Positions 34,242 through 45,366 of a stretch of 64,000 bases of DNA are shown here, piece after piece. The DNA comes from Microcebus murinus. Its lineage: Eukaryota; Chordata; Mammalia; Primates; Cheirogaleidae. The translations under genes were made by a program, and so were the position numbers. How positions within the stretch are numbered: the first letter of the stretch is position 1; the number at the start of each line of letters is the position of its first letter. The stretch spans positions 74,848,001 through 74,912,000 of the forward strand of contig NC_134136.1 in assembly GCF_040939455.1 (NCBI RefSeq). Reading direction: 5' to 3'. The notes under the pieces are model-generated. The model did not search any database. It was not told where the DNA came from and saw nothing but the letters and a program-made list of their open reading frames with translations.

Positions 34242-36545
34242 TAGGCATATCTCATGTTATTGCACTTCACAGATATTGTATTTTTTACGAATTGAAGGTT
34301 TGTGGCAACCCTGTGATAAACTAATGTATCAATGCCATTTTTGCAACATCTTGTGCTCACTTCATGTCTCTGTAATATTTCAAACATTTTCATTATTATT
34401 ATTATATCTGTGATCAATGATCGTTGGTGCTATTATTATAATTGTAATTGTTTTGAGGTGGCATTACCTGTGCTCATATAAGATGGTGAACTGAATTGAT
34501 TAATATTGTGTGTGGTCTGATGCTCTATTCCCTGAGACACAATAATATTGAAATTAGGGCAATGAAAACCCTACAATGTCCTGTAAGCATTCAAGTGAAA
34601 GGAAAAGTTGCACTTCTCTCACTTTAAATCAAAGTTGGAAATGATTAACCTTAGTGAGGAAGGCATGTTGAAAGCCAAGATAAGCCCAAAGCTAGGCCTC
34701 TTGTACCAATCAGTAAGCCATGAAGAGAATGCAAAGGAAAGTTCTTGCAGGAAATTAAAAGTGCTACTCCAATGAACACATGAAACATAAGTAAGAAAAA
34801 TAGCCTTAGTGCTGACATAGAGAAAGTTTTAGTGGTCTGGTAGTAGATCAAACCAGATACAACATTGCCTTAAGCCACAGCCTGATCCAGAGCAAGGCCC
34901 TAACTCTCTTCTTTCTATGAAGGCTGAGAGACGTGAGAAAGTTGCAGAAGAAAATTCTGAATTATGAGGGATGGATTCATGAGGTTGAAGGAAAGAATCA
35001 ATCTCCATAACATAAAAGTCCAAGATGAAACAGCAAGTACTGATGTAGAAGCTGCAGCAAGTTATCCAGAAGATCTAGCAAAGATAATTGATGAAAGTGG
35101 ATAAGCTAAAGAACAGATTTTTAATGTAGACAAAATAGCCTTGTATTGGAAGGAGATGCCATCTAGGACTTCCTTAGATAGAAAGCAGAAGTCAATGCCT
35201 GGCTTCAAAACACAGGCTGACTCTATTATTAGCAGCTAATGCAGCTAGTAACTTTAAGTTAAAGCCAATTCTCATTTGCCATTCTGAAAATCCTAAGGTC
35301 CTTAAGAATTATGCTAAATCTATTCTGTCTATATTCCATAAATGGGACAACAAAGCCTGATTGACAGCACCTCTGTTTGTAACATGAATTACTGACTATT
35401 TTAAGCCAACTATTGAGAACTATTGCTCTGAAAAAAAAAATCATTTCCTTTCAAAATATCACTGCTCCTTGACAATGCACCTGTTTACCCAAGAGCTCTG
35501 ACAGAGATGTATAAAGAGATGAATGTCGTTTTCATGCTTGCTACACAACATTCATTGTGCAACCCATGGATCAAGGACTAATTTTGACTTTCACATCATC
35601 TAAGAAGTACATTACACAATGCTATAGCCACTATAGATAGTGATTCCTCTGATGTATCAGGCAAAGCCAATTAAAAACATTCTGGCAAGAATTCACCATT
35701 CTAGATTTCATTAAGAACATTCATGATTCATGGAAGGAGGTCAAAATATCGAGATTGACAGGTGTTTGTAATAAGTTGAGTCCAGCCCTCACGAGTAACT
35801 TTTAGGTATTCAAGACTTCGGTTAAGGAAGCAACTGTGGATGTGGTGGAAATAGAAAGAGAACTAGAATTAGAAGTGGTGCCTCAAGATGTGACTGAATT
35901 GCTGCAATCTCATGATAAAATTTGAACAAGTGAGGAGTTGCTTCTTACAGATGAGCAAAGACAGTGATTTGCTAAGATGGAATTCATTTCTGAAGATGCT
36001 GTGAATATTGTTGAAATGATAGCAATGGATTTAGAATATTATATAAACATAGTTGATAAAGCAGTGGTAGGATTTGAGAGGATTGATTCCAATTTTTAAA
36101 AAAGTTCTACCATGAGTAAAATTATATCAAACAGCACGATACAGAGAAAACTTTTGAGACAGGAAGGGTTAATTGTTATGTTAATCATCATTTTTGTCTT
36201 ATTTTAAGAAATTACCATAGCCAACACAGCCTTCAGCCACTAGTACCCTAATCAGTCAGCAAGTCATCAATATCAAGATAAGATCCTTCACCAAGAAAAA
36301 TACTATAATTTACTGAAGGTTCAGATGATTGTTAGCATTTTTTAGCAGTAAAGCATTTTTAAATTAAGATATGTACGTTTCATTAGACATAATGCTATTG
36401 CACACTTAATAAACTACAGTATGTTGTAAACATAACATTTTTAGGTACTGAGAATGTCAAAAATTCATGTTATTTGCTTTATTGTAATATTCACCTTATT
36501 GTGGTGGTCTGGAACAAAATCCTAAATATTTCTGAGGTATATCAC
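34242..36545 (+). mobile_element. Tigger1-like DNA transposon, near full length
   Basis: Begins TAGGCATATCTCATGTTATT and ends in a GTGGTGGTCTGG ... GAGGTATATCAC terminus, imperfect inverted ends of the Tigger1 type. TA dinucleotides flank it at 34240-34241 and 36546-36547, the expected TA target duplication. About 2.3 kb against a family length near 2.4 kb. It is a pogo-superfamily cut-and-paste element whose activity in primates ended long ago. Confidence 0.9.
34575..36330 (+). pseudogene. Tigger1 transposase relic
   Basis: The region between the terminal parts of the element corresponds to the pogo-type transposase, with an N-terminal DNA-binding domain and a DDE catalytic domain by family knowledge. 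The reading frame is destroyed by many stops and indels and no frame longer than about 65 codons remains. Recognition rests on nucleotide similarity to my memory of Tigger1, not on an intact motif. Confidence 0.7.
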
Positions 36546-36589
36546 TATTATGTTTTATTTAATACAATCTTATAGTAGAAATGCCCTAA

Positions 36590-37255
36590 GAATTATAAAT
36601 GCTGGCATGGATGTGGAGAGATAGGAACACTCCTACACTGCTGGTGGGCTTGCAAACTAGTTCAACCTCTATGAAAAGCAATATGGAGGTACCTTAAACG
36701 ATACCAGTGGATCTACCATTTGATCCAGCAATCCCATTACTGGGCATCTCCCCAAAAAATCCAATGACACTCTACAAAAAAGACACCTGCACTAGAATGT
36801 TTATAGCAGCACAATTCATAATTGTAAAGCTGTGGAAACAACCGAAGTGCCCATTAATCCAAGAGTGGATTAATACAATGTGGTATATGTATACTCTAAG
36901 AAACAATGGTGATATAGCACATCTTATATTTTCCTGGTTAGAGCTGGAACCCATACTGCTAAGTGAAGTATCCCAAGAATGGAAAAACAAGCACCACATA
37001 TACTCACCAGCAAACTGGTATTAACTGAGCAGCACCTAAGTGGACACATAGGAACTACAGTAATAGGGTATTGTGCAGGTGGGAGGGGGTAGGGGGTCAG
37101 GTATACACATATACAATGAGTGAGATACGCACCATTTGGGGGATGGTCACGCTGGAAACTCAGACTTGTGGGGGAAGGGGGGAATGAGCATTTATTGAAA
37201 CCTTAAAATTTGTACCCCCATAATAAGCTGAAATAAAAGAAATTACTTAAAAGTT
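36590..37255 (+). mobile_element. L1 3' end, 5'-truncated
   Basis: Starts in ORF2 at the Cys-rich region (GCTGGCATGGATGTGGAGAG) and continues through the ORF2 end (36707-37024, ending SPANWY), the G-rich 3'UTR and an A-rich tail at about 37250. A 27-bp in-frame gap in ORF2 joins MWYMYT directly to LRNNGD. It is the lemur L1 type, moderately diverged. Confidence 0.85.
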
Positions 37256-37389
37256 AAAAATAAGGTCAAATAAGCTGTAGAAATACAAGTAAATCAAATT
37301 CAACAGTATTAACATATTTGTAATCAAATAGCTCTTATACATTAATACAAAATATAATATCAATACAATAAAAAGTGATAAGCCAACAT

Positions 37390-37930
37390 CATCATGTCAC
37401 TTCCCTGGTGAAAACCTACAACTGTCTCTCCACTCAATAATACGATTATATATAAAGCCAAAACTCAGTCATATGTTATCCAAGCTTTTTCAAGATTTGT
37501 ATTTCAATATCTCTTTCAAACTTTCTTCCTCCTTATTTCAATTTATACATCAGACAAAATAGATGACCAGTTCAAAATTCATTGTCCTTGGTATGAGTTC
37601 CTTTTCTGCTATTGTTCTATTTTTTCATGTTGTTTGTGTGAAATATATAACTGTTTTCCTTCTTTCAATGTTGAAATCCTGATTAAGCTTTAAACTCCAA
37701 TGTAAATGTTTCTCCTACATGAGGCCTTCCTTAATTCTGGCTATGAGGAGTACTCTTTTGCTTCTTGAAACCCATATCACTTTCTCTGGGACACTCACAG
37801 GTCTTACTGTATTCTCACTTGTGCTTTAGGAATTTGTAAATGGGTTTGTCTCTTCCTAAGCCTAGGAATATTTCCCCTTCTTGGTTTCCCAAAATAGAAC
37901 CTAACACATATGAAATGGCACACAAGATTC
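37390..37930 (+). mobile_element. L2 (LINE2) relic
   Basis: The sequence order ATCATGTCACTTCCCTGGTG, then CTACATGAGGCCTTCCTTAA, then a late 'CCAAAATAGAACCTAACACA' block follows the 3' third of L2. Old and without frame. Confidence 0.65.
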
Positions 37931-37994
37931 ATAATAATGAGGTATAATAAAACCAACTGTACCCTACCAACAGAAGATAATAATGGTTAAAAAC

Positions 37995-38235
37995 AACCTA
38001 GTTTCAAAGTCCAGGTCTGCAGCCTACTAAATATTTCAATAACATCTCTGAGCCTTGAGACTTTTTTCTATAAAATGGGGTTAAAATTTACCTTAGGGCT
38101 GCTAATAATTTTAAGTGAGAGAGCACTGTTATGTTTATGGCCCTAATATCATATACTGAATATCTATTATGCGTCAATACTAAGATAAGTACTTTACATA
38201 TGTTAGCTGTCTAACATATAACTATCTATACAAGA
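37995..38235 (+). mobile_element. MIR-family SINE relic
   Basis: CATCTCTGAGCCTTGAGACT, TATAAAATGGGGTTAAAATT and a following TATTATGCGTCAATACTAAG-type block resemble MIR/MIRb core sequence. It could be two adjacent MIR fragments. Limits are approximate. Confidence 0.5.
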
Positions 38236-38317
38236 AAATTACAAAGTACACAGATATATGAAATATTGGGATGGGCAAAGAAACAGTCACCAATAGAAAA
38301 GAGGTTTACTTTGCTTT

Positions 38318-38627
38318 ACTTTTATTTTATTTCATTATTTTTTAGAGACAGGGTCCCATTCTGTGACCCAGCTGGAGTACAGTGGCATGATCATAGCTCA
38401 TTGCAACTACAAACTCCTGGGCTTAAGGGATTCTCCCACTTCAGCCTCCCAGTAGCTAGAAGTACATGGATATGCCATTGCACCTGGCTATTTTTTTTCA
38501 AATTTTTTGTAGATACTGGGTCTTGCTATGTTGCCCATGTTTGTCTCAAACTCCTAGCCTCATGCAATGCTCCTACCTCTGCCTCCCAAAGTTCTGGGAT
38601 TACAGGAATGAGCCACGGTACCTGGCC
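38318..38627 (-). mobile_element. Older Alu (AluJ-like)
   Basis: Antisense dimeric Alu: poly(T) and A-rich 3' end at the left, GAGACAGGGTCCCATTCTGT, then the left arm ending CTGGGATTACAGGAATGAGC ... GCCACGGTACCTGGCC at 38627. Many differences from the young Alu at 33768 and no lemur linker segment, so it is probably of AluJ age. Frames 38266-38655 and 38466-38681 lie across it and are not genes. Confidence 0.88.
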
Positions 38628-38839
38628 AAGAAGAGAATTTTGCTTATCAGGATAAATATGTGTAAAATTTACAAAATATGAAGTTGAAAATCTCGAGAAA
38701 ATAGAAAATTATATATGAAAATAGCATTATCAATTACTTCCAGAACAACCAGACATCTAAACAAGTCAATAAGCATGGAGGGGTGTGAAAAGGACCCAGA
38801 TGGAGCTAGAGAGAAACTCTGCCATATGTTAAGTGACAG

Positions 38840-39867
38840 ATAATTCCAGAGGTTGGAAAAAGACAGAAATATTTCTTTACCTTAAAAAGGTAGCATAATG
38901 TTGATACTAAAACCTGGAAAAGGTAGTTTAAAAGAACAAAATGGAAACCAATATTTCTTATGAATATAGATACAAAAACATTAAATCACATAGAAACTTG
39001 CTGACTTCTGCTCCTGGGAATTCTGAACTTTACTGGATGATTCCGCCACAGACGATAACTATAAAAACCACAAATAATTTCAAAGGAACAACTTAAAGGC
39101 ACTGGTGAGTGAACAAAAGCAGTAAATGCACACTTAAAAAAGAAAAAAAAAAAGACAATGGACATGGTAAGTTCCATTTTTCTGCTGTTTTGTGTGGGAC
39201 AAAGTGAAGTTATGAGGACAGAAGTCATTAGTGGAGGAACAAAATCTTTATGACTAGCAAAAACAGAGACTTGAATCTCAGGCAGCCATGACTGCCAAAA
39301 AGAAACTGAAAATCCTGAAATAGAAATATCTCAATATTCTTTATAATAACATCTCTGTCCGACCTCTGAAAAATACACGTGCAGAACAAAATCAAAGTGA
39401 AGACTAAATAAAAAGAGAAAGATCTGAACTGAGAAACAGATGCTGCCCAAGAAACAGAGCAAACAATTAAAGGTCAGTCAAGATAACTGCCAGTTTAAGA
39501 AAACAATAGAAAGAAAGAGAAATCAGGGGGAAAAAAACGAATTCAGAATATTCACAAATTAACATTCATAATGTCCCTGATACTTCTAATATAACCAATG
39601 GAAAACCACAAATGAAAGAATATCAATCAAGTCTGACAATAAGATGAAACATGTTGGAACTTCAGCACATGGGATTTTTAAAGTAGCTATTTTAACTAAC
39701 CTAAATTAAGTAAACCAAAGCCTATTCAAAACAAATGAAATGATAGGAAATCTCAGCAGAGAAATAGAAATAATAAAAAATGCAAAATTCCAGAACTGGA
39801 AAATACCATATGTTCAATATGAAAGTCACTGAATGATTTTAAAAGCAAATTGGCAAAGAAAAAAAAA

Positions 39868-39920
<53 letters not shown>

Positions 39921-40207
39921 CAATGTAAAGGATAAAGAGAAAATGCAAAAGAATGAGTAGATCATCAGGGAACTGTTACATAAATATCAAACAATCTAAT
40001 ATAACTATAATTGGAATTCCTGAAGGAGAAAAGAGACAGAAGGAGTCAGAAACAAAATTTGAAGAAATAGTGGCTAAAAACTTCTAAAATACAACGAAAG
40101 GCATAAATTTACATACTACAAGATGTCCAATGCACAGCAAGCAATGTAAACACATAAGAACACCAGACTGAATCAGATTGTATTCAAACTGTTAAAAGTC
40201 CAAGAAA
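38840..40207 (+). mobile_element. Ancient L1 (L1M/HAL1-like), 5' part
   Basis: 38880-38990 resembles ORF2 of an old L1 (ATGTTGATACTAAAACCTGG). From about 39000 the sequence follows an old L1 5'UTR/ORF1, with an ORF1 RRM-like block at 39990-40090 (ATTGGAATTCCTGAAGGAGA). It is interrupted at about 40207 by a later L1, resumes at about 41999, and reaches about 49910 with further interruptions. No intact frame. Confidence 0.6.
39870..39918. repeat. (TA)n microsatellite
   Basis: About 24 uninterrupted AT units. Likely polymorphic. Confidence 0.95.
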
Positions 40208-41998
40208 CGTGCTACCTCCAGATTTGTTCTTTTTGCTTAAGTTTGCTTTGGTTATTCAGGCTCTTTTCTAGTTCTGAATGAAGCATAGAATTATTTTTTC
40301 TAGATCTTCATAAAATAACATTGGTATTTTGATGGGTATTGCATTGAATCTGTAAATAACTTTGGCTAGTATGGACATTTTAACAGTGTTGATTCTACCA
40401 ATCCATGAGCACAATATGTTTTATCATTTGTTTACATAATCTGAAATATCCTTCCTCAGTGATTCGTAGCTTTCTTTGTAGAGATCATTCACCTCCTTGG
40501 TTAAGTATATTCATAGGTATTTTGCTTTCTTTGTAGCTACTGTGAAAGATATTGAGTATTTGACTTCACTTTTAGCTTGAACGTTCTTGGTATGTAGCTA
40601 TACAATAAGGTTACAGTAACCAAAACAGCATGTTATTGGTATAAAAATAGACATATAGACCAATAGAACAGAACAGAGAACCCAGATATAAAACCATCCA
40701 CTATTGCCATCTGATCTTTGACAAGGCAGACAACAATATACACTGGGGAAAATTATCCCTATACAATAAATGATGTTGGGAAAATTGGATAGCCACATGT
40801 AAAAGACTGAAATAGGATCTGTACCTCTCACCACTCACAAAAATTAATTCGAGATAGATGACAGATTTAAATCTAAGACATGAAACCATAAAAATTCTAG
40901 AAGAAAAAGTTGGAAAAACTCTTTTATCAGCCTATGCAAAGAATTTAGGAAGAAGACCCCAAGGGCAATCACAGCAGCAACAAAAATAATTAAATGGGAC
41001 CTGATCAAATTAAAAAGCTTCTTCAAAGCCAAGGAAACAATCAACAGGCAATTTACAGAATTGGAAAAAATATTTTCATGCTATACATCCAATAAAGGGC
41101 TCATAACCAGAGTCTACAAAGAACTCAATCAAATCATCAAGAAAAAATAAAACAATGCCATTAAAAAGTGGGCAAAAGATATAAACAACAGTTTTTCAAA
41201 ACAAAATAGACTAATGGCCAATAAACATATGAAAAAATACTCAATGTCACTATCATTAGATTAATGCAAATCAAAACAACAAAGAGATATCAACTAACCC
41301 CAGTGAGAATAGCTTTTATCAAAAAGTCACCAAACAATAGATGATGGTCTGGATGTGGAGAGAAAGACACACTTATATGCTGTTGGTGGGACTGCAAACT
41401 AGTGCAAACTCTATGTAAAATAGTATGGAGATTCCTTAGGGAACTATAAGTAGACCTACAATTTGATCTAGCAATCCCATTACTGGGTATTTACTCAAAG
41501 GAAAACAAGTCACTTTATCAAAAACACACTTGCACTAGAATGTTTACAACAACACAATTCACAATCACAAAGAAATGGATCAACCCAAGTGCCCATCATT
41601 CACGAATGGATTAATAAAATGTACTATATGTATACCATGGAGTATACTCATCCATAAAAAATAAATTAATACCTTTTGCAACAATCTGCATTGAACTGGA
41701 GACAATTATCCTAAGTGAAATACTACAAGAATGGAAAAACAAACACCACATATACTCACTATTAAATTGGAACTAACCAATCGGTATCCATGTGCATAGA
41801 TGGAAGCAAAACTCAGTGGAAATCAAGCAAGTGGAAGAGGGCTGGAGGGGATGGGTGAAATCATATCTAATGGGTACAATGTACACTATATTGGTGATGG
41901 ACACGCTTATTACTTGGTCTCAAGCAGTACAAAAGCAATCTATATAACCAAAACATATGGAGCCCCACAATATTTTGAAATTTGAAAAATAAAAGGAA
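40208..41998. mobile_element. 5'-inverted L1, older subfamily
   Basis: 40208-40592 is minus-strand ORF2 (palm/thumb region). 40593-41998 is plus-strand, from the ORF2 segment GTTATTGGTATAAAAATAGA to an ORF2 end and a 3'UTR ending in AAATAAAAGG. Twin-priming architecture again. The frame is broken repeatedly, and the antisense frames 40598-41044 are shadows of it. It lies inside the ancient L1 ORF1, which resumes at GAGAAAATTATGCAAGCAGT. Confidence 0.75.
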
Positions 41999-42706
41999 AA
42001 GAGAAAATTATGCAAGCAGTAAGAGAAAAATGACACACTACATGGAGCATATGATCCAATTAATAGTTGACTTCCCATCAAAAACTCTGTAGACCATAAG
42101 AGAGTGGAAAACATATTTAAAGTGTTGTAATGAAAAAACAAACAAACAAACAAACAAAAAACTCAAAACTGTTCTTCAGGAATGAAAGCTCAATGGATAT
42201 ATTTTTTACAAAAAAATAAAGACAATACATTCCATCAAACTGGAGATATAAAAAGTGCTAAAGTAAGTTTTCCTACTGAAGGAAAATTAAATAATATTGT
42301 AATACTCCCCAAATTGATCTAAAAAATTTAGGCAATCTTTGTTAAAATTCCAACTGCATGTTTTTTTTTCCTGAAACTTATAACAAAGTTGATTCTAAAA
42401 TTCATATGGCAATGCTAATGTGTCAAGGCAAATCAATGGGCAAACGGTAGTGTTTTCAAAAAGTGTTCCTGGGAGAATTGGATATCCACATGCAAAATAA
42501 TGCATTTGAGTTCCTATCACATACGTTTCACAAAAATTAACTCAATATGCATGGATCATGGACATAAATGGAAGAGCATAAACTAGAAAACTCCTAAAAG
42601 AAACAGGGGTAAATCATTATGATGCTAAGTTAGGCTAAATAAATAAATAAATACATACAAGTGGGCAAGGGATCTAAATAGACATTTCATTAAAGAAGAT
42701 ATACAA
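41999..42706 (+). mobile_element. Ancient L1 resumed: ORF1 end and ORF2 relics
   Basis: 41999-42220 fits the ORF1 C-terminal region of an old L1 (CAGTAAGAGAAAAATGACAC, later TTCAGGAATGAAAGCTCAAT). A CAAA simple repeat lies at 42138-42161. 42240-42706 fits ORF2 (GTGGGCAAGGGATCTAAATA near the end). It is cut by a short young L1 at 42707. Confidence 0.6.
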
Positions 42707-42863
42707 TATACATACATAATGAGTGAGATGTGCACCATCTGGGGGATGGTCATGATGGAGACTCAGACTTTTGGGGGGAGGGGGGAAATGGGCATTTATT
42801 GAAACCTTAAATTCTGTACCCCCATAATATGCCAAAATAAAAAAAAAAAAAGAAGATATACAA
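42692..42863 (+). mobile_element. Severely truncated young L1 with 15-bp TSD
   Basis: 42707-42848 contains only the last ~140 bp of the young L1 3'UTR and its A-tail. AAAGAAGATATACAA is present at 42692-42706 and 42849-42863. The host is ancient L1 ORF2, which resumes after the repeat (ATGGCCAAAAAAGCATATGA) and continues to 42948. Confidence 0.92.
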
Positions 42864-42948
42864 ATGGCCAAAAAAGCATATGAAAAAAAAAAAAACACTC
42901 AGCATTATTAGTCATTAGAGAAATGCATGTTAAGATCATATGCTATCC

Positions 42949-44365
42949 AGAAGGGGGCGGAGCAAGATGGCGGACGAATAACACCACCAGACAGAGGGTC
43001 TCTCCAGAAAAGACAGATTCTAGCAGAAACTAGAGGAAAGAAGCAAGAAGACGAGCATACAGTGGACAAGGGCCGGAAGGAGGGGTACCTGAGATCCCGG
43101 GAGACTCCACGGGAGGAGGCTGCGGAGGAGAACTGGAGGCTGAGACCACCGGAGCAGCCCGGAGACCAGCGGCAAGGGTAGGTGGATTTGATGATTCCCT
43201 TCCCCTGCATTCGGGACTGCTGGTGGGCTCCCCAGCGGGTGGAGAGACCTGCGGACACTAGCCCAGAGACTGCCGCCGCCTGCCAACGGTGAGCCTGTAG
43301 CAGACGTGGCACCAGGTTCCCAACTTCCTCCAGGCACCTCCGTGTGCACGGACCCGAGCCGCGCTGCAGGCGCCATATTGCCTCCCCCTCCCCGCGGCCG
43401 ACCCTACCCGCGGTTGCCCAGAGAGACAATACATCAACCAGCCTGAGGCACCTCCAGGGAACGGGACCTTCCTGTTTGGGACCCCGCCCGCCCTCCCAGG
43501 TGCTACTGGCACCGTGTTCCTAGGAAAACGGTGCCGACTCAGAGGCTGAGAGACATAGACCCAGCTTGGGCTCCCTGTGGGTGAATTAGGACCGGAAATC
43601 CTCTCCCTGGTGGGAATACAGTTTGAACTCTGGAACCCAGAGGTCGGACCTGCAGACCAGATCCCCTGCACCAAGGGCTAGCATTGCCCGGGGCACAGAA
43701 GGGTTATACGTGAACAGCCTACAGAGGTCTGTGTGCCTCCAGGGGCGGATCGGCGTCCTAGAGGGCAACCCTCCTCCCAGGAGGAGGCCGTGCGCCCAAC
43801 CCAGGTGGCTTTCCTGTGCAGGGAACATCCCCGCCGGCATCACAGTCCAGGGAGGCCTGGTGGCTTGTGGTCTGGCCTGCTGGTAGAGGCACAGGAGTAG
43901 CTGCGGAGATGGGGAGGGTGGAAAGAAGCGAGGCCTGCTGCAGACTGCTGGTCTCAGACAGCCCCACCCCCACCCCCAGACTTTCTGGCTGAGCAGGACC
44001 ATTCCAGCCCCGCCCTGACAGCCTTCCCTGGAAACAGAGAACAGAACTTTGACCCCTGCTAACGGCCTGAGGGCAGGCTTACCCAACCCAGCTCCGCCCA
44101 GAATGAGAGCTGATAACAGGACTCAAAATCAACACCATAGCCTGTTCCTCCAAGCAAACCCCACCTACTGACAGGGACGGCATCTTGCACAGCCTTTCCA
44201 CGGCACCCACTGACTCAATATACAGGGAGTGGTTCAATTTCACCCACAGGCACCACCTAACGCCTCAGAAACTAAACAAGGTGTGTGAATACCCAAACAA
44301 TAACCTAAGGAAAGAAACAACAACTGATCGACATGGGAAGAAATCAGCGAAAGAACTCAGGAAAT
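42949..44365 (+). promoter_or_regulatory. L1 5'UTR with internal promoter, copy 2
   Basis: CpG-rich, about 1.4 kb, with the YY1-type CAAGATGGCGG at 42963-42973. Small indels against copy 1, for example CCCAGAGACTG here against CCCAAGACTG there near 43265, change the antisense reading frame. Confidence 0.8.
43020..43376 (-). other. Antisense ATG ORF in L1 5'UTR, copy 2 (118 codons, ORF0-like candidate)
   Basis: Starts MAPAARLGSVHTEVPGGSWE at antisense 43376. The middle (GSPPAVPNAGEG) agrees with the frame at 2213-2560, supporting this as the ancestral frame. It ends in a hydrophobic tail (CMLVFLLLSSSFC) that could be a C-terminal membrane anchor. No expression evidence is available from sequence. 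Confidence 0.32.
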
Positions 44366-45328
44366 ATGAAGAAGCAAACGGAAAACACACCCCCAAAGAG
44401 GAGCACCAGACCCCTAGAAACGGACACCGACCAAAATCAGGCAACCAATATGACAGAAGAGGAATTTCGTATGTGGAACATAAGAACACTCACACAGCTG
44501 CAACAACAACTCAACAACCAACACCAAGAAACCACAAAAAGTCTCCAGGATATGAGAAAAGAAATAGACACATTGAAGAAAAGTGTAACCGAACTCCTGG
44601 AAATGAAGAATCAATTCAAGGAACTACAAAATACAGTGGAAAGTCTCAAGAACAGGGTACATCAAACAGAAGAAAGAATCTCAGAGCTTGAAGATAACAC
44701 CCTCCAATTAAATAAATCAGTCACAGAAATAGAGCAGAGAAACAAGAGAAAAGAGTAAAGCCTACAAGAGCTGTGGGATTATGTGAAGAAACCTAATGTG
44801 AGGGTCATAGGGTTACAGGAAGGGGAAGAAGACAACACTCAAGGGTTGGACAAGCTGTTTGAAGATATAATAGAGGAAAATTTCCCAGGCCTTGCTCAAA
44901 ATCTTGATATACAAGTTCAAGAAGCTCAGAGGACCCCTGGGAGATTCAACGCAAACAAGAAGACGTCACGACATGCAGTCATCAGACTAACCAAAGTATC
45001 AACTAAAGAGGCCCTTCTAAGAGCTGTAAGACAAAAGAAGCAAGTAACATACAACGGAAAGCCAATTCGAATAACATCAGACTTCTCTAATGAGACTTTA
45101 CAAGCAAGGAGAGACTGGGGCCCCATTCTCACTCTTTTGAAACAAAACAATGCCCAGCCTAGAATATTATTCCCTGCAAAACTAAGCTTCGTATATTAAG
45201 GAGAAATAAAAACATTCTCAGACAAGAAAAGGCTCAGAGAATTCACCAAGACAAGACCAGCCCTACAAGAAGTACTTAAAACAGCGTTATGCACGGAACA
45301 TCATAATAATAATCCACGGATATAAAAA
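44366..45328 (+). pseudogene. L1 ORF1 with two nonsense codons, copy 2
   Basis: Same frame as the intact ORF1 of copy 1. Stops occur at 44756-44758 (GAGTAA where copy 1 reads GACCAA, in the stretch before the RRM) and at 45197-45199 (TATTAA against TATGAA, in the C-terminal domain). Between them the frame stays open (44783-45199), with NVRVIGLQEGEEDNTQ and QARRDW intact. A four-codon deletion lies in the coiled coil near 44550. It can make only a coiled-coil fragment. Confidence 0.9.
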
Positions 45329-45366
45329 CAACCAAAACCCAAAGATATTAAAGGCCAGATATTACA

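Noticed and set aside
34575..36330. Functional transposase gene
   Set aside because: The Tigger1 body is near full length, but no frame longer than about 65 codons survives.
38266..38681. 129- and 71-codon ORFs
   Set aside because: Both lie across an antisense Alu and read like typical Alu-derived chance peptides.
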